64,000 bases of DNA from Mycolicibacterium pulveris (GCF_010725725.1 NZ_AP022599.1:2294001-2358000), one strand, 5' to 3'. Counted from the stretch's first letter, positions 25,267 through 42,029 are shown. Notes: generated from the sequence alone by a model not told the origin. Made by a program: numbers and translations.

Positions 25267-25365
25267 CTAGGCGACGTGCCACACCTCGGGCCCGTGCCGC
25301 GACCGCCACACCGTGACGGCCACCACCGCGGCGACTCCCGTGGCGAGCAGCAGCGCCAGCCTCAT
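25267..25365 (-). CDS. Small single-helix membrane protein, DLW-39-like candidate
   Basis: A 32-codon ORF sits between the two tRNAs. It starts ATG at 25365 with GGGAAGG 9 nt upstream, an excellent ribosome binding site, and reads MRLALLLATGVAAVVAVTVW then a short tail with GPEVWHVA. One membrane helix and a tail with a conserved-looking Trp resemble the DLW-39 family of tiny actinobacterial proteins found near gyrA and these tRNAs. The assignment rests on place, architecture and the Trp only, since the D-L-W triad itself reads E-V-W here. Confidence 0.55.
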   Translation of the reverse strand: MRLALLLATGVAAVVAVTVWRSRHGPEVWHVA

Positions 25366-25382
25366 TGGTCGAAACCTTCCCG

Positions 25383-25456
25383 TGGGGCTAGGAGGACTCG
25401 AACCTCCGACCTCTTCGTTATCAGCGAAGCGCTCTAACCGCCTGAGCTATAGCCCC
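25383..25456 (-). tRNA. ileT: tRNA-Ile (anticodon GAT)
   Basis: A 74-nt cloverleaf lies on the minus strand: acceptor GGGGCTA/TAGCCCC, D arm AGCTCAGGCGGTTAGAGC, anticodon loop CTGATAA (GAT), T arm GGAGG-TTCGAGT-CCTCC, discriminator A. No CCA is encoded. Confidence 0.96.
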
Positions 25457-25511
25457 GTACGCCCTTCGGCCGAGCGACGAGATTACCGCAAGGATAAGCC
25501 GCCGCCCAAAC

Positions 25512-26429
25512 TCAATCCCGATCGGCAAGGGTGACTTCGATGCCGCCGACCAAATCGGTGGTGAGGTTGTAGACGAACGCGCCCACGGTGGCCATCGCGG
25601 TCAGCAACACGATGTTGACCAACCCGATCAACGCCGCGCTGCCGAAGATGGTGCCGCTGGACACCAATTCGCCGCCGGACGCGCCGCTGGCGCTGGTGAG
25701 CAGATCGCCGACGTTGCTGTTGAGCTTGCTCCACACACCCATCCCGCCGAGCGCCAGGTACAAGAACGCGACCGCGATCATCCACACGAAGAACAACGCC
25801 ACCGACAACACCAGCGACACCTTCAGCGTGCTCCACGGGTCGATCCGGCGGATCTGCATGCTGGCCCGAACCGGGCCGTGGTGCCGGGCGCCGACCTGGA
25901 TGCGGCCGGCGGGACCGACCGGGCGGGTCGTCGGTTCCGCGGTGGGCCGCTCGGGCGCGGGCTTGCGCTGCGCGGGGCGCGGCATCGGTCCGGACAGGTC
26001 CGGCAGCTCGCTGCTGTAGGCCTCCGGCCGACCCTGCCGGGTCTCGGCGCCGGCAGCCGGTCGAGCGTCGGGGGCGGGGGAGGGGCCGCCGCCGCGGGCC
26101 GCCTCCTCGGTTTGCTTCTCGGGCGGACGCGGCTGTTCTGGCGGACGCGGTTGCTCCGGCGAGCGCGGCTCCTCACCCCGGGTGCTGGGCCCGCGTCCCG
26201 CCACCGGGCGCCGCCGCGGCGGAGCCTCCTGCGGCCGGTGCGCCGCGCCGACGTTGCGCGCCCCTGCGCCCCGCTGCCAGGGCGGAGCGTCACCGCGCTC
26301 GGAGACACCCGGACGCGACGCTGCGGCCCCCAGCGCGCCACCGTCGTGCTCGGGCCCACCACCCGCGCCGTTGGCGCCGGTGGGACCATCGACCGCGCGC
26401 GGGTTTCCCGGCTCGTTCGGTGAACTCAC
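25512..26429 (-). CDS. DUF3566 membrane protein (Rv0007-like)
   Basis: The product is 305 aa. The first ~185 residues are disordered, rich in Pro, Arg, Gly and Glu, with a repeated PEQPRPPE unit. The DUF3566 domain at about 190-305 has two membrane helices ([40 protein letters not shown]) and ends with [20 protein letters not shown]. The gene follows gyrA by 28 bp on the same strand in mycobacteria. Its role is unknown; relatives occur only in Actinobacteria as far as I recall. Confidence 0.85.
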   Translation of the reverse strand: MSSPNEPGNPRAVDGPTGANGAGGGPEHDGGALGAAASRPGVSERGDAPPWQRGAGARNVGAAHRPQEAPPRRRPVAGRGPSTRGEEPRSPEQPRPPEQPRPPEKQTEEAARGGGPSPAPDARPAAGAETRQGRPEAYSSELPDLSGPMPRPAQRKPAPERPTAEPTTRPVGPAGRIQVGARHHGPVRASMQIRRIDPWSTLKVSLVLSVALFFVWMIAVAFLYLALGGMGVWSKLNSNVGDLLTSASGASGGELVSSGTIFGSAALIGLVNIVLLTAMATVGAFVYNLTTDLVGGIEVTLADRD

Positions 26430-26457
26430 CTACCGCTCCTCACTGGTGACCGGCTGC

Positions 26458-28965
<2,508 letters not shown>

Positions 28966-28997
28966 TTAATGAGTCCTACTGGTTGATTTCAAATGTT

Positions 28998-31112
<2,115 letters not shown>

Positions 31113-31266
31113 CTACCGGCAAGTACCGTCAGGACCGATTCTCAGGGGGCGTTTCTACACACCTATTTGCGTCGCCTGTGGAATTTTTCGCCTCAAGGTG
31201 CCTGATGACGCTCGGGAACGCGGATCGAAGCGTTCTAGTGCGATTCAGGAACTTCTCGGACCGCCC

Positions 31267-31815
31267 CTAACCGTAGGTGTCGCGAGGCCCGCGGCCCGCG
31301 ATGTGATAGGGCCCCTTCCGCCACGACGGGGCCACCGGACCAACGATCTTCAGTGACGTGACCACCCCGTCGCCGACCGCGGCGGCGATCTTGGCCAGAA
31401 GTTGCGCCTGCACCATCCGCAGCTGGGTGGCCCATGCCGTGGATTCCGCCGAGACCGTCAGCACGCCGTCGTGCAGCGTGGTGGGTGTGGCGTGCGCGGC
31501 GATCTGCTCGCCGACGACCGCGGTCCACCGTCCGAACACCGCACCTTGTGCCACCCGCCCGGACCAGCCGCGGGTGCGGGCGACCTCGCGCGCCGCCGAG
31601 CCCAGCGGCTGCGGATCGCGCGAATCCGGTCCCGGGCCCGACCAGCGGCGCCGGCTGGTCCCCGCCACCCGCCGCGGCCGCGGTTGCCGGCCACGGCCCA
31701 CGTCCTTACCTTGGCGCCGCGCGGCACCGCGCGCCTCCTCCAAGGTGCGCCGAACCAGGTCCATCCCGGCGAGACCCGCCAGATGCTCGGGCGGGCGCAA
31801 CTCGTCATCGCTCAT
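31267..31815 (-). CDS. dciA: DciA, replicative helicase loader (DUF721)
   Basis: The product is 182 aa. The N-terminal half is basic and probably disordered ([18 protein letters not shown]). The C-terminal DUF721/DciA domain (about 90-160) reads [20 protein letters not shown], then [20 protein letters not shown]. DciA is the ancestral bacterial helicase operator that helps load DnaB where DnaC or DnaI is absent, and it is essential in mycobacteria. It overlaps recF by 11 bp and precedes gyrB by 232 bp. Confidence 0.92.
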   Translation of the reverse strand: MSDDELRPPEHLAGLAGMDLVRRTLEEARGAARRQGKDVGRGRQPRPRRVAGTSRRRWSGPGPDSRDPQPLGSAAREVARTRGWSGRVAQGAVFGRWTAVVGEQIAAHATPTTLHDGVLTVSAESTAWATQLRMVQAQLLAKIAAAVGDGVVTSLKIVGPVAPSWRKGPYHIAGRGPRDTYG

Positions 31816-32980
31816 CGGCGACCCCCCTCACCTCGGAGATCCGGCCGTCATCGCCGTCGCGCATCGACACCTCGATCCGGCGCGCATCCCAGTCAGCGGG
31901 GATGTCGTCGGCGACCGCGGCGGTGACCAACACCTGTTCGGCGTCGGCCGCGACGTTGGCCAGCGCCTGACGGCGCGAGCTGTCCAGTTCGGCGAACACA
32001 TCGTCGAGCAACAGCACCGGGTCGCCGGCCTCCGCCCGCAACAACTCATAGGCCGCCAACCGCAACGCCAACGCCACCGACCACGACTCCCCATGGCTGG
32101 CAAAGCCTTTCGCGACTTGATCACCCAACCGCAGCTCCAGATCGTCGCGGTGCGGGCCGACCAGGCACACCCCCCGCTCGAGCTCGGCGTCGCGGCGCCG
32201 CGCCACCGCATCCAGCAGCGCCGTCTCGAACAGTTCCACGTTCCCGGTGCCTGCGGCGCTTTCCTGTTCGACCAGCTCGACCCCGCTGCGGTACCGGATC
32301 GACGCGGGCCGCGATGACGGCGCCAGCAGTTGGTAGGCCTTCTCCACCTCCGGGGCGAGCTGGTTGACGAGGTCGACGCGGGCCGCGATGAGCCGCGCCC
32401 CCTTTTCGGCCAGGTGCCCGTCCCACACGTCGAGGGTGTCCAACACCCCGCGATCGCCGCGATACCGCGCGGCCGCCGCGGTCTTCAACAGCGCGGTCCG
32501 CTGCCGGAGCACCTTGTCGTAGTCCGCGCGCACGGCCGCGATCTGCGGACGGCGGGTGGTGGCGAGCTCGTCCAGGTAGCGCCGGCGTTCCCCGGGGTCC
32601 CCGCGCACCAGCGCCAGATCCTCCGGCGCGAACAACACCGCGCGCAACACCCCGAGAATCTCGCGTGCCGCGCGTACCGGTGAGCGGTTGAGCCGGGCCT
32701 TGTTGGCCCGGCCGGCGGTGATCTCCAGATCCACCGCGAGTTCACGGCCGTCGTTGACCACGATGGTCGACACCACCGCGCGCGCCGCGCCGGTGCGGAT
32801 CAGCGGCGCGTCGGTCGCCACCCGATGTGATCCCAGGGTCGCCGAATACCACAGTGCCTCAATGATATTCGTCTTGCCGAAGCCGTTCGGGCCGACGAAG
32901 ACGGTGCGTCCCGGCTCGAGGTCCATGTCGATCCGCGGCCAGGACCGGAAATCGGTCAACCCGAGACGACGGACATGCAC
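31805..32980 (-). CDS. recF: RecF, recombination mediator ATPase
   Basis: The product is 391 aa with an ABC-type head. Walker A is [17 protein letters not shown], the signature region is [15 protein letters not shown] with the SGEx-like turn modified to MGESWSVA in context, and Walker B is [18 protein letters not shown]. RecF with RecO and RecR loads RecA on gaps at stalled forks. The start ATG at 32980 gives [14 protein letters not shown], the standard opening. The gene follows gnd by 27 bp. Confidence 0.96.
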   Translation of the reverse strand: MHVRRLGLTDFRSWPRIDMDLEPGRTVFVGPNGFGKTNIIEALWYSATLGSHRVATDAPLIRTGAARAVVSTIVVNDGRELAVDLEITAGRANKARLNRSPVRAAREILGVLRAVLFAPEDLALVRGDPGERRRYLDELATTRRPQIAAVRADYDKVLRQRTALLKTAAAARYRGDRGVLDTLDVWDGHLAEKGARLIAARVDLVNQLAPEVEKAYQLLAPSSRPASIRYRSGVELVEQESAAGTGNVELFETALLDAVARRRDAELERGVCLVGPHRDDLELRLGDQVAKGFASHGESWSVALALRLAAYELLRAEAGDPVLLLDDVFAELDSSRRQALANVAADAEQVLVTAAVADDIPADWDARRIEVSMRDGDDGRISEVRGVADER

Positions 32981-33007
32981 GCTAATCGCTCCTCGCGTAT
33001 GCAGCCA

Positions 33008-33901
33008 CTAGCCCGACTCGCTGATCCGTTTGACCGCGTGCCCGCCGAACTGGTTGCGCAGCGCCGCGACCGCCTTCATCGTGGGTGACTCGTCTTGGCG
33101 CGACAGGAACCGCGCGAACAGCGCCGCCGCGATGCTGGGCACGGGCACCCGCAACCGGATCGCCTCCTCCACCGTCCAGCGTCCTTCACCGGAATCCTCG
33201 GTGTAGCCGCTGATCTCGGCGAAACCCGGATCCTCTTTCAACGCCTTCGCCAGCAACTGCTGCAACCAGGACCGGACCACGGTGCCGTTGGTCCAGGCCT
33301 GATAGACGGCTTGGGGGTCCCGGATGAGATCTTCGGCCTCCAGCATTTCGTAGCCTTCGGCGTAGGCGGTCATCAAGGCGTATTCGACGCCGTTGTGCAC
33401 CATCTTCGCGAAGTGACCCGCGCCCACCGGTCCGGCGTGCACGAACCCGTCCTCCCGCGGCCCGCCCGGGCGCAACGCGTCGAAGATCGGCATCGCGCGC
33501 TCGACATCGACGTCGGCGCCGCCGATCATCAGGCCGTACCCTTCCTTCAGTCCCCAGACGCCACCCGATACGCCCGCGTCGATGAAGGCGATTCCCCTGT
33601 CGCCCAACATCTTCGCGTGTGGCACATCCTCGGTGTAGCGCGAATTGCCGCCGTCGATGACCAGGTCGCCCGCGCCGAGTTCCTCCGCCAAACTGGTGAT
33701 CGTTTCGCGGGTGACCGCGCCCGATGGGACCATCACCCACACCACCCGCGGTGGCTGGAGCGCGGCAGCAAGGGCACCGAGCGACGGCACGTCACTGACT
33801 TCGGGCCTCGGGTCGAAGCCGATGACCTCATGCCCGGCCTTGCGCAGGCGCTCGCGCATGTTGAAGCCCATCTTGCCCAGACCGACCAGACCCAGTTGCA
33901 T
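33008..33901 (-). CDS. gnd: 6-phosphogluconate dehydrogenase, decarboxylating (short, NAD-type)
   Basis: The product is 297 aa, the short YqeC/Gnd form rather than the 470-aa form. The Rossmann motif is LGLVGLGKMGFNMRERL. The 6PGDH signature lies in VIDGGNSRYTEDV, and the catalytic region GAGHFAKMVHNGVEYALMTA carries Lys and Asn. It converts 6-phosphogluconate to ribulose 5-phosphate; short forms often prefer NAD. Its place between dnaN and recF is a feature of M. smegmatis and allies; M. tuberculosis lacks it there. Confidence 0.93.
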   Translation of the reverse strand: MQLGLVGLGKMGFNMRERLRKAGHEVIGFDPRPEVSDVPSLGALAAALQPPRVVWVMVPSGAVTRETITSLAEELGAGDLVIDGGNSRYTEDVPHAKMLGDRGIAFIDAGVSGGVWGLKEGYGLMIGGADVDVERAMPIFDALRPGGPREDGFVHAGPVGAGHFAKMVHNGVEYALMTAYAEGYEMLEAEDLIRDPQAVYQAWTNGTVVRSWLQQLLAKALKEDPGFAEISGYTEDSGEGRWTVEEAIRLRVPVPSIAAALFARFLSRQDESPTMKAVAALRNQFGGHAVKRISESG

Positions 33902-33929
33902 ATCCGCCCCTCTCTGGCGATCGGGCCGG

Positions 33930-35129
33930 TCAGCCGGGAAGCCGCACCGGCATCAACAGGTAGACGTAGTCCGTCTGCGCGGCAGGGAACGGGCCCGTCG
34001 CCCCGACCTCGACGTCCTCGTCGCCGGCCGGGCGCAACACGGCGGGCCGACTGGGGGTGGTGAACCCGAACGTCACCCGATCCGAGTGCAATGACCCCAA
34101 GCCGTCGGTCAGGTATGTGGGGTTGAACGCAATGGTCAGCGGATCGCCGGCGAACGTGACCGGCAGATCCTCTTCCGCGCGCCCGACGTCGTCGGCGCCT
34201 GCCGACAGCCGCAACACATCGTCGGCGAACTCCATCCGCACCTGTGCACCACGGTCGGCGACCAGCGCGACCCGTTTGATGGCCTCGGAGAGCTCGGCGA
34301 CGCCGATGGTCGCCACCGAGGTGTGCTCGGTGGGCAACAGCTGGCGGAACTTGGGGAACTCGGCGTCCAGCAGGCGGGTGGTGCTGCGCTTACCTTGGCT
34401 GCGGATCCCCAGCAGACCCTCCTGCCCGACGGCGGACCCGGCACCCAACGACAGGTGGACCTCGCCGCCGTCGGTGGCCGCCTTCGCCGCCTCGGCCAAC
34501 GTCTTGGCCGGGACCAGAACCGCGGCTTCCAGATCTGCCGCCGCCGTGGACCAGGTCAACTCCCGAACGGCCAGGCGGAACCGGTCAGTGGCCGCCAAAA
34601 CCACCTTCTCCCCGGCGATTTCCACCCTGATGCCGGTGAGCATCGGCAGCGTGTCGTCGCGGCCGGCAGCCACGGCGACCTGGCCGATCGCCTCGGCGAA
34701 CAGCTCCGAGGACAGCACGCCTGTCTCCTCGGGGAGGGTGGGCAGGGTGGGGTAGTCCTCCACCGCCATCGTCGGCAGCGAGAACCGGGCGCTGCCGCAG
34801 GTCAGCGACACCCTGGTGCCCTCGACGCTGACATCGATCGGTTTGGCCGGCAGTGCCCTGGTGATATCGGACAACAACCGGCCTGAAACCAAAACGCTTC
34901 CCGGAGAGGCTATTTCGGCGGGAACCTGCACCTCGGCCGACACTTCGTAGTCGAAGCCCGAGATCGTCAGACCGTCGTCGGTGCCGGTGAGCAACACGCC
35001 GGCCAGTACCGGAACCGTCGGCCGGGTGGGGAGGTTTCGGGCTACCCAGGCCACCGCGTCGGCGAAGTCTTCGCGTACCAGCCGGAACTTCAAATCGGTG
35101 AGACCGACCGTTGTCGTCGCCACGTCCAT
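33930..35129 (-). CDS. dnaN: DNA polymerase III sliding clamp (beta subunit)
   Basis: The product is 399 aa with the three repeated clamp domains (about 1-130, 140-260, 265-399). Recognised segments are [20 protein letters not shown], then [13 protein letters not shown] at the domain link, and the final [12 protein letters not shown], which includes the MPxR pocket residues that bind polymerase and other partners. The ring encircles DNA as the processivity factor. ATG at 35129. It reads away from the origin, in the leading-strand direction. Confidence 0.97.
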   Translation of the reverse strand: MDVATTTVGLTDLKFRLVREDFADAVAWVARNLPTRPTVPVLAGVLLTGTDDGLTISGFDYEVSAEVQVPAEIASPGSVLVSGRLLSDITRALPAKPIDVSVEGTRVSLTCGSARFSLPTMAVEDYPTLPTLPEETGVLSSELFAEAIGQVAVAAGRDDTLPMLTGIRVEIAGEKVVLAATDRFRLAVRELTWSTAAADLEAAVLVPAKTLAEAAKAATDGGEVHLSLGAGSAVGQEGLLGIRSQGKRSTTRLLDAEFPKFRQLLPTEHTSVATIGVAELSEAIKRVALVADRGAQVRMEFADDVLRLSAGADDVGRAEEDLPVTFAGDPLTIAFNPTYLTDGLGSLHSDRVTFGFTTPSRPAVLRPAGDEDVEVGATGPFPAAQTDYVYLLMPVRLPG

Positions 35130-35654
35130 TGGGTCCCTTCGATCATGAACACAACAAGCATTACGCAGCGGTTCACCGGTGTTTCACCCGCATTCGACCG
35201 ACTGCGTCGCAACGACCGTAACGGCTGCCGCTGAACCACCGTAGAGCTTTCCGCGTCAACTTGAAAGCTAATCGATCGGGCTGACATGCAGGTCGGCGAC
35301 CGGTTTGAAACCTGGACGAAAGGGTATCTCCCCAGCCGCCTTCTTCTGAGGACAGTCTCTTGAGATAACCAAGCAACAGTATTAGGTCCTGTGCACATTG
35401 GGGATAACCCGGTGTTGTCCCCAGCACAACGCGATTCGGTGCTGTGAATGACCTGTGGATGGGTCGTTGATGAAATGACAGCCGCTGTGGAATACGGCCG
35501 GGCTGTGTAGGACCAGGCCGGTGATTCAACGGTTGACCCCAGGCTGTCCACACCGATGTGCACAGCCTGCCGGTGTGACGACTGGTGCTGAAGATGCCAA
35601 AGATTTTTGCGAATTCTTGGCGGCAACGGACGTCGGGGGACGCCGGGGGTGGGT
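35130..35654. other. oriC: Chromosomal origin of replication, dnaA-dnaN intergenic region
   Basis: These 525 bp contain no gene. DnaA-box-like nonamers: CTGTCCACA at 35544-35552 (best), TTGTCCCCA at 35415-35423 (one mismatch to TTGTCCACA), TGTGGATGG at 35454-35462 and TGTGGAATA at 35486-35494 on the other strand, plus weaker TGTGCACAT (35391) and TGTGCACAG (35558). An AT-rich patch at about 35598-35620 beside the dnaA stop may be the unwinding site. The dnaN promoter must lie at the low-coordinate end. Mycobacterial oriC is known to be in this interval and to use many weak boxes. Confidence 0.9.
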
Positions 35655-37160
35655 TCAGCGCTTGGCGCGCTGCCGGATCCTGGTGGTGAGTTCCTTGACG
35701 TGATCGAACACTTCGCGGCGCTCGGCCATCTCGGCGCGAATCTTCTTCTCCGCGTACATCACTGTGGTGTGATCACGGCCGAATGCCTGCCCGATCTTGG
35801 GTAGGGAGAGGTCGGTGAGCTCTCGGCACAGATACATCGCGATCTGTCGGGACTGGGCCAGTGCGCGGGTCTTTCCGGGGCCACGGAGTTCCTCGACGGT
35901 GGTTTCGAAGTACTCGGCGGTGGTGGCCATGATCGCGGCCGTGCTGATCTGCATGGTGCTGGCGTCGGAGATGAGATCGCGCAAGACGATCTCGGCCAGC
36001 GACCGGTCGATCGGGGTCTTGTTCAGCGAGGCGAAGGCGGTGACTCGAATGAGCGCACCCTCGAGTTCGCGGATGTTGCGCTCGATGCTGCTGGCGATGA
36101 GCTCGAGCACATCGTCTGGCACGTCGAGGCGGTCCATCTGCGCTTTCTTGCGCAGGATCGCGATACGGGTCTCCAGTTCGGGGGGCTGGACGTCGGTGAT
36201 CAGGCCCCATTCGAACCGCGTCCGCAACCGGTCCTCGAGGGTGGCGAGCTGTTTGGGCGGCCGGTCCGAGGAGATGACGATCTGCTTGTTGGCGTTGTGC
36301 AGCGTGTTGAAGGTGTGGAAGAACTCCTCCTGGATGCCTTCCTTACCCTCGATGAACTGGATGTCGTCGACCAGCAGGACGTCGATGTCGCGGTAACTGC
36401 GTTTGAAGGAGGCCTTGCGGTCGTCGCGCAGCGAGTTGATGAAGTCGTTGGTGAATTCCTCGGTCGAGACGTATTTGACCCGCATCCCGGGGAACAGGCG
36501 CTGGGCGTAATTGCCCGCGGCATGGAGTAGATGGGTCTTGCCGAGCCCGGATTCACCCCAGATGAACAGGGGGTTGTAGGCGCGTGCCGGTGCCTCCGCG
36601 ATCGCGAGGGTGGCGGCGTGAGCGAATCGGTTCGATGCGCCGATGACGAAGGTCTCGAAGGTGTAGCGGCGGTTGAGGTTGACCGCGGTGTCCTCGTCGG
36701 TGGTGGGATTGAGTTGCCGATTGGCGAAGTAGCGCGGCCAACTCTCTTCGGCGCTGGCCAGGGCTTCGGAGACTTCGTCGACCTCATCGGGCTCGACGGC
36801 CTGGGACGAGGTGGGTTGGTACCCGGCGGAACTGTCGTCGGTGTCGTCTGAGGACGGAGCGGCGATGCGCACGCCGAGTTCGACGCGCTGACCGAGTTGG
36901 CGGCTGAGCGCGGTGATGATCGGTTCGCGCAGGTGTCGTTCGATCTCGTTCTGCACGAACGGGGTGGGTACCGACAGCAGAGCAAAGCCTTCGGTGATGA
37001 CAAGCGGTTTGACCAGCTTCAGCCACGCCCTTTGCTGAGGGGTGAGGGTGGGGATGGTCGGGTCCCCGTTGGGGGCGTCGGTCGGGCGGGATTCGCCGTT
37101 GAGTTCAGCGACGACGGCGTTCCACACCGAAACGAACGGGGGGTCGGGGTCCGCTGTCAA
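35655..37160 (-). CDS. dnaA: DnaA, replication initiator
   Basis: The product is 501 aa. Domain I (1-90) has [11 protein letters not shown] and [20 protein letters not shown]. An acidic linker follows. The AAA+ domain has Walker [21 protein letters not shown] and Walker [17 protein letters not shown]. Domain IV ends with the DNA-binding signature [21 protein letters not shown] at 37160 is the start, giving MTADPDP; M. tuberculosis dnaA also starts with TTG. DnaA boxes just upstream of the gene point to autoregulation. Confidence 0.97.
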   Translation of the reverse strand: MTADPDPPFVSVWNAVVAELNGESRPTDAPNGDPTIPTLTPQQRAWLKLVKPLVITEGFALLSVPTPFVQNEIERHLREPIITALSRQLGQRVELGVRIAAPSSDDTDDSSAGYQPTSSQAVEPDEVDEVSEALASAEESWPRYFANRQLNPTTDEDTAVNLNRRYTFETFVIGASNRFAHAATLAIAEAPARAYNPLFIWGESGLGKTHLLHAAGNYAQRLFPGMRVKYVSTEEFTNDFINSLRDDRKASFKRSYRDIDVLLVDDIQFIEGKEGIQEEFFHTFNTLHNANKQIVISSDRPPKQLATLEDRLRTRFEWGLITDVQPPELETRIAILRKKAQMDRLDVPDDVLELIASSIERNIRELEGALIRVTAFASLNKTPIDRSLAEIVLRDLISDASTMQISTAAIMATTAEYFETTVEELRGPGKTRALAQSRQIAMYLCRELTDLSLPKIGQAFGRDHTTVMYAEKKIRAEMAERREVFDHVKELTTRIRQRAKR

Positions 37161-37723
37161 TGACTAGTACCCCCTTTTAGGCCGACGCTGGGACGACCAA
37201 ATGAACGATGACGAACTGTCCACATGGTTATCCACAGATTGTGGATAACGGACAACCGTCGTCGCTCTGTTGTCTGCCTGTCTGCCGGTGAGGAGGGCAC
37301 GGGCCGGGGCGCGTCACAGTGCTGGTAGTGCCCCCGTGGGCTCGCGACTTTTCGGCCATCCTCATTTCGTTGTCTGTCGCCGTTTCGTTATCGAATCGGC
37401 CTTGGCAGAAGCTAACAGTTTTCTGGCCGAGTGCCAACCGTTCCGCGACATTGACGGAAGCGGATTTTCGCCCTGCACCGAGGCGGGGCAGTTGTGACGG
37501 ATGTGACGATTTGCCCGGGGCGCCGGCGAGGTTTGACCCAGGCAAAACTCGTCAGTACCCTCGAACAGTCGCCCGCACGTGGCGGCACGGCTGCGACCCG
37601 GATCAAGTGGGGACCGCGCCGGTCAAGCGGGACGGACGAGCTTACCAACGGCAACCGCGTCCAGCACCACGATCGTCGATCGGTGTGGGCTGCGGATGCA
37701 AGACGCAACAAGGAGATAGAGCC
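37161..37723. promoter_or_regulatory. Divergent dnaA/rpmH promoter region
   Basis: These 563 bp hold no gene I can support. They carry DnaA boxes near dnaA (next entry) and must carry divergent promoters for dnaA and for the rpmH-rnpA operon. A good ribosome binding site AAGGAGA lies 9 nt before rpmH. The rest, 37260-37700, shows no clear repeat or RNA that I can recognise. Confidence 0.7.
37216..37248. promoter_or_regulatory. DnaA box cluster upstream of dnaA
   Basis: There are three near-consensus boxes: CTGTCCACA at 37216-37224, TTATCCACA at 37228-37236 (perfect E. coli-type R box) and its inverse TGTGGATAA at 37240-37248. The last two face each other 3 nt apart. They lie 56-88 bp upstream of the dnaA TTG, fitting DnaA control of its own gene or a second part of the bipartite origin. 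Confidence 0.85.
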
Positions 37724-37867
37724 GTGGCCAAGGGCAAGCGGACTTTCCAGCCGAACAACCGGCGCCGGGCGCGCGTGCATGGGTTCCGGCTGCGGATGCG
37801 GACCCGGGCCGGCCGGGCCATTGTGTCGAACCGGCGCCGCAAGGGCCGTCGCGCATTGTCTGCGTAG
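37724..37867 (+). CDS. rpmH: 50S ribosomal protein L34
   Basis: The product is 47 aa: [20 protein letters not shown], then the Arg-rich [20 protein letters not shown] segment standard for L34. It binds 23S rRNA. GTG start at 37724, with AAGGAGA upstream. It is followed by rnpA after 21 bp, the universal pairing next to dnaA. Confidence 0.97.
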   Translation: MAKGKRTFQPNNRRRARVHGFRLRMRTRAGRAIVSNRRRKGRRALSA

Positions 37868-37888
37868 CCCGACTCAGGAGCTAGCGCG

Positions 37889-38248
37889 GTGCTTCCGGCG
37901 CGGTACCGGATGACGCGGTCGAGCGACTTCGGGGCGACGGTGAGCCGAGGGGTGCGCTCGGTGCAGCCCGATCTGGTCGTGCACACCTTGCGTGCGGACA
38001 ATGGGGCAGAAGACGGTCCGAAAATCGGGCTGGTGGTTTCGAAATCGGTTGGTACCGCAGTGCAACGACATCGAGTGGCGCGCCGGTTGCGGCACGTGGC
38101 CCGCGCGGTGATCGATGAACTCAACCCGGCCGACCGGGTGGTGATCCGCGCGATGCCGAGCAGCAGGCATGCGATCTCGGCGCGGCTGGAGCAAGAACTT
38201 CGCTCGGCTCTGAAACGGCGCCGGTCCACCAGCGGAGCCCGGCGGTGA
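37889..38248 (+). CDS. rnpA: Ribonuclease P protein component
   Basis: The product is 119 aa. The RNR-type RNA-binding helix is [16 protein letters not shown], with the second Asn replaced by His as in other mycobacteria. The substrate-binding beta sheet includes [14 protein letters not shown], and VIRAMPSSR follows. It assists RNase P RNA in 5' maturation of tRNAs. GTG at 37889 is preceded by AGGAG. The stop overlaps yidD by 4 bp. Confidence 0.95.
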   Translation: MLPARYRMTRSSDFGATVSRGVRSVQPDLVVHTLRADNGAEDGPKIGLVVSKSVGTAVQRHRVARRLRHVARAVIDELNPADRVVIRAMPSSRHAISARLEQELRSALKRRRSTSGARR

Positions 38249-38589
38249 GGGCGGGTACCGCCGCGCGCGGGGTCATCTTCGTCATCCAGCTGTACCGCAA
38301 CATGGTCTCGCCTCTGCGGTTGCCGACGTGCCGCTTCATGCCGACCTGCAGCCAGTACGCCGTCGACGCGTTGAGCGAGTACGGGCTCGTCAAGGGCGGC
38401 TGGCTCGCGGTGGTGCGGCTGCTGAAATGCGGACCGTGGCATAGGGGAGGATGGGACCCGATACCGGACCGCGAGGGTGAGTCGCACCAAAGTTGTGCGC
38501 ACGCAAGCGAGTACGGCTCCGACGGGGCCACAGACACCCACCGCCGTGAAGCCCCGGCAGTGCGATCAGGAAGCGAGACGCGTGTTTAA
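38245..38589 (+). CDS. yidD: YidD, membrane protein insertion efficiency factor
   Basis: The product is 114 aa. The conserved core is [20 protein letters not shown], then [20 protein letters not shown] and [16 protein letters not shown], with the three conserved Cys and the amphipathic membrane-binding helix. It helps YidC insertion, presumably at the membrane face. GTG at 38245; it overlaps both rnpA (4 bp) and yidC (8 bp). The last 40 residues are variable. Confidence 0.93.
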   Translation: MRAGTAARGVIFVIQLYRNMVSPLRLPTCRFMPTCSQYAVDALSEYGLVKGGWLAVVRLLKCGPWHRGGWDPIPDREGESHQSCAHASEYGSDGATDTHRREAPAVRSGSETRV

Positions 38590-39685
38590 CTGGTTCAGCC
38601 TCGACATCATCTACTACCCGGTGTCGGCGATCATGTGGGTCTGGTACAAGCTGTTCGCCTTCCTGTTGGGGCCATCGAACTTCTTCGCCTGGGCGCTGTC
38701 GGTGATGTTCCTCGTGTTCACCCTGCGTGCGATCCTCTACAAGCCGTTCGTCAAGCAGATCCGCACCACACGCCAGATGCAGGAGCTGCAGCCCCAGATC
38801 AAGGCGCTGCAGAAGAAGTACGGCAAGGACCGGCAGCGGATGGCGCTGGAGATGCAGAAGCTGCAGAAGGAGCACGGCTTCAACCCGATCCTGGGCTGCC
38901 TGCCGATGCTGGCGCAGATCCCGGTGTTCATCGGTCTGTTCCACGTGCTGCGCTCGTTCAACCGGACCGGCGGCTACGGGATCGGGGCGCAGCACCTCGA
39001 CCCCGCGGTGAACCGCACGCTGCCCAACTACGTCTTCAGCGCCACCGACGTCGGGCACTTCCTCGATGCGCACCTGTTCGGCGCGCCGATCGGGGCGTGG
39101 ATGACCCAGCCCGAGGCGAGCACGGCGGCGTTCACCGTCTTCGACCGCGCAGCGGTGATCGCCGTCGGTGTGCCGATCATGGTGCTGGCCGGCGTCGCGA
39201 CGTACTTCAACAGCCGGGCGTCGGTGGCGCGGCAGAGCCCCGAGGCCGCCGCGAATCCGCAGACGGCGCTGATGAACAAGCTGGCGCTGTACGTGTTCCC
39301 GCTCGGCGTCGTGGTCGGCGGACCGTTCCTGCCGCTGGCGATCCTGATGTACTGGCTGGCGAACAACATCTGGACGTTCGGCCAGCAGCACTACGTGTTC
39401 GGCAAGATCGCCAAGGAAGAAGAAGCCAAGAAGCAGGAGGCGCTGGAGCGCCGCGCCCAGAACGCGCCGCCGCCGGGGGCCAAGCCGAAGCGGGCGCGCA
39501 AGGGCCAGGCCGCGTCCGCGCAGACGACCGCGACCGCGAAGACGGAGAGCGCCAAAGCGGAGGACGACACCGACACCGCGGCCGGCACCAGCCCACGCAA
39601 GCCCACATCGGGCCCCAACAACCGCGCGCCACGGCCAGGGGCCACACCACGGCCGGGTGCGCGCCCAAAGAAGCGGAAACGTTGA
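38582..39685 (+). CDS. yidC: YidC/OxaI membrane protein insertase
   Basis: The product is 367 aa, the short actinobacterial form without the large periplasmic domain. Five membrane helices are visible. Conserved segments are [40 protein letters not shown] (cytoplasmic coiled region) and [20 protein letters not shown]. The C-terminal tail (about 285-367) is basic, ending RPKKRKR, for ribosome binding. The GTG at 38582 is chosen from homology and a preceding AGGAAG. Confidence 0.95.
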   Translation: MFNWFSLDIIYYPVSAIMWVWYKLFAFLLGPSNFFAWALSVMFLVFTLRAILYKPFVKQIRTTRQMQELQPQIKALQKKYGKDRQRMALEMQKLQKEHGFNPILGCLPMLAQIPVFIGLFHVLRSFNRTGGYGIGAQHLDPAVNRTLPNYVFSATDVGHFLDAHLFGAPIGAWMTQPEASTAAFTVFDRAAVIAVGVPIMVLAGVATYFNSRASVARQSPEAAANPQTALMNKLALYVFPLGVVVGGPFLPLAILMYWLANNIWTFGQQHYVFGKIAKEEEAKKQEALERRAQNAPPPGAKPKRARKGQAASAQTTATAKTESAKAEDDTDTAAGTSPRKPTSGPNNRAPRPGATPRPGARPKKRKR

Positions 39686-39719
39686 CCGGTCTACGCCGGT
39701 GGAATGAGGAGACACAGTC

Positions 39720-40274
39720 ATGACGGACGCTGAGACGACCGAGCGCGACGACGACATCACCGACGAGAGGGACGCCACCGAGGCCGCGGCGACGCCCGTC
39801 GACGACGATCTGGAGGAGCGCTTGGTCGCCGAGGGCGAGATCGCCGGCGACTACCTCGAGGAGCTTCTGGATCTGCTCGACTTCGACGGCGACATCGATC
39901 TGGACGTCGAGGGGGACCGGGCCGTCGTCAGCATCGACGGCGGCGGGGACCTGAACAAGTTGGTGGGACGCAAGGGCGAGGTGCTCGACGCGCTGCAGGA
40001 GTTGACCCGGCTCGCGGTGCACCAGAAGACCGGTGAGCGCAGCCGGCTGATGCTCGACATCGCGCGGTGGCGGCGCCGTCGGCGAGACGAGCTCACGGCG
40101 CTGGGCGAGAAGGTCGCGCGCCGGGTGCTGGAGACCGGTGAGCGTGAGGAGCTGGCACCGATGACACCGTTCGAGCGCAAGATCGTGCACGACGCGGTCG
40201 CCGCGGTCGATGGTGTGCACAGCGAGAGCGAGGGCGTGGAGCCGTCGCGCCGCGTCGTCGTGCTGCTGGACTGA
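39720..40274 (+). CDS. jag: Jag/KhpB-like RNA-binding protein (KH and R3H domains)
   Basis: The product is 184 aa. An acidic N terminus (1-40) precedes a KH-like domain (about 55-110: LNKLVGRKGEVLDALQELTR with the GxxG loop GRKG), then an R3H domain (about 118-180) with the ERKIVHDAVAAVDGV helix. It lacks the N-terminal Jag-N domain of Firmicutes proteins. KhpB binds RNA with KhpA and affects division. It is part of the rpmH-rnpA-yidD-yidC-jag-rsmG cluster. Confidence 0.93.
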   Translation: MTDAETTERDDDITDERDATEAAATPVDDDLEERLVAEGEIAGDYLEELLDLLDFDGDIDLDVEGDRAVVSIDGGGDLNKLVGRKGEVLDALQELTRLAVHQKTGERSRLMLDIARWRRRRRDELTALGEKVARRVLETGEREELAPMTPFERKIVHDAVAAVDGVHSESEGVEPSRRVVVLLD

Positions 40275-40296
40275 CCGGCGAGTTACATCGATGTAG

Positions 40297-42029
<1,733 letters not shown>

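Noticed and set aside
40284-40295. 12-bp palindrome TACATCGATGTA between jag and rsmG
   Set aside because: Short, single, and with no second site or clear promoter relation; chance is likely.
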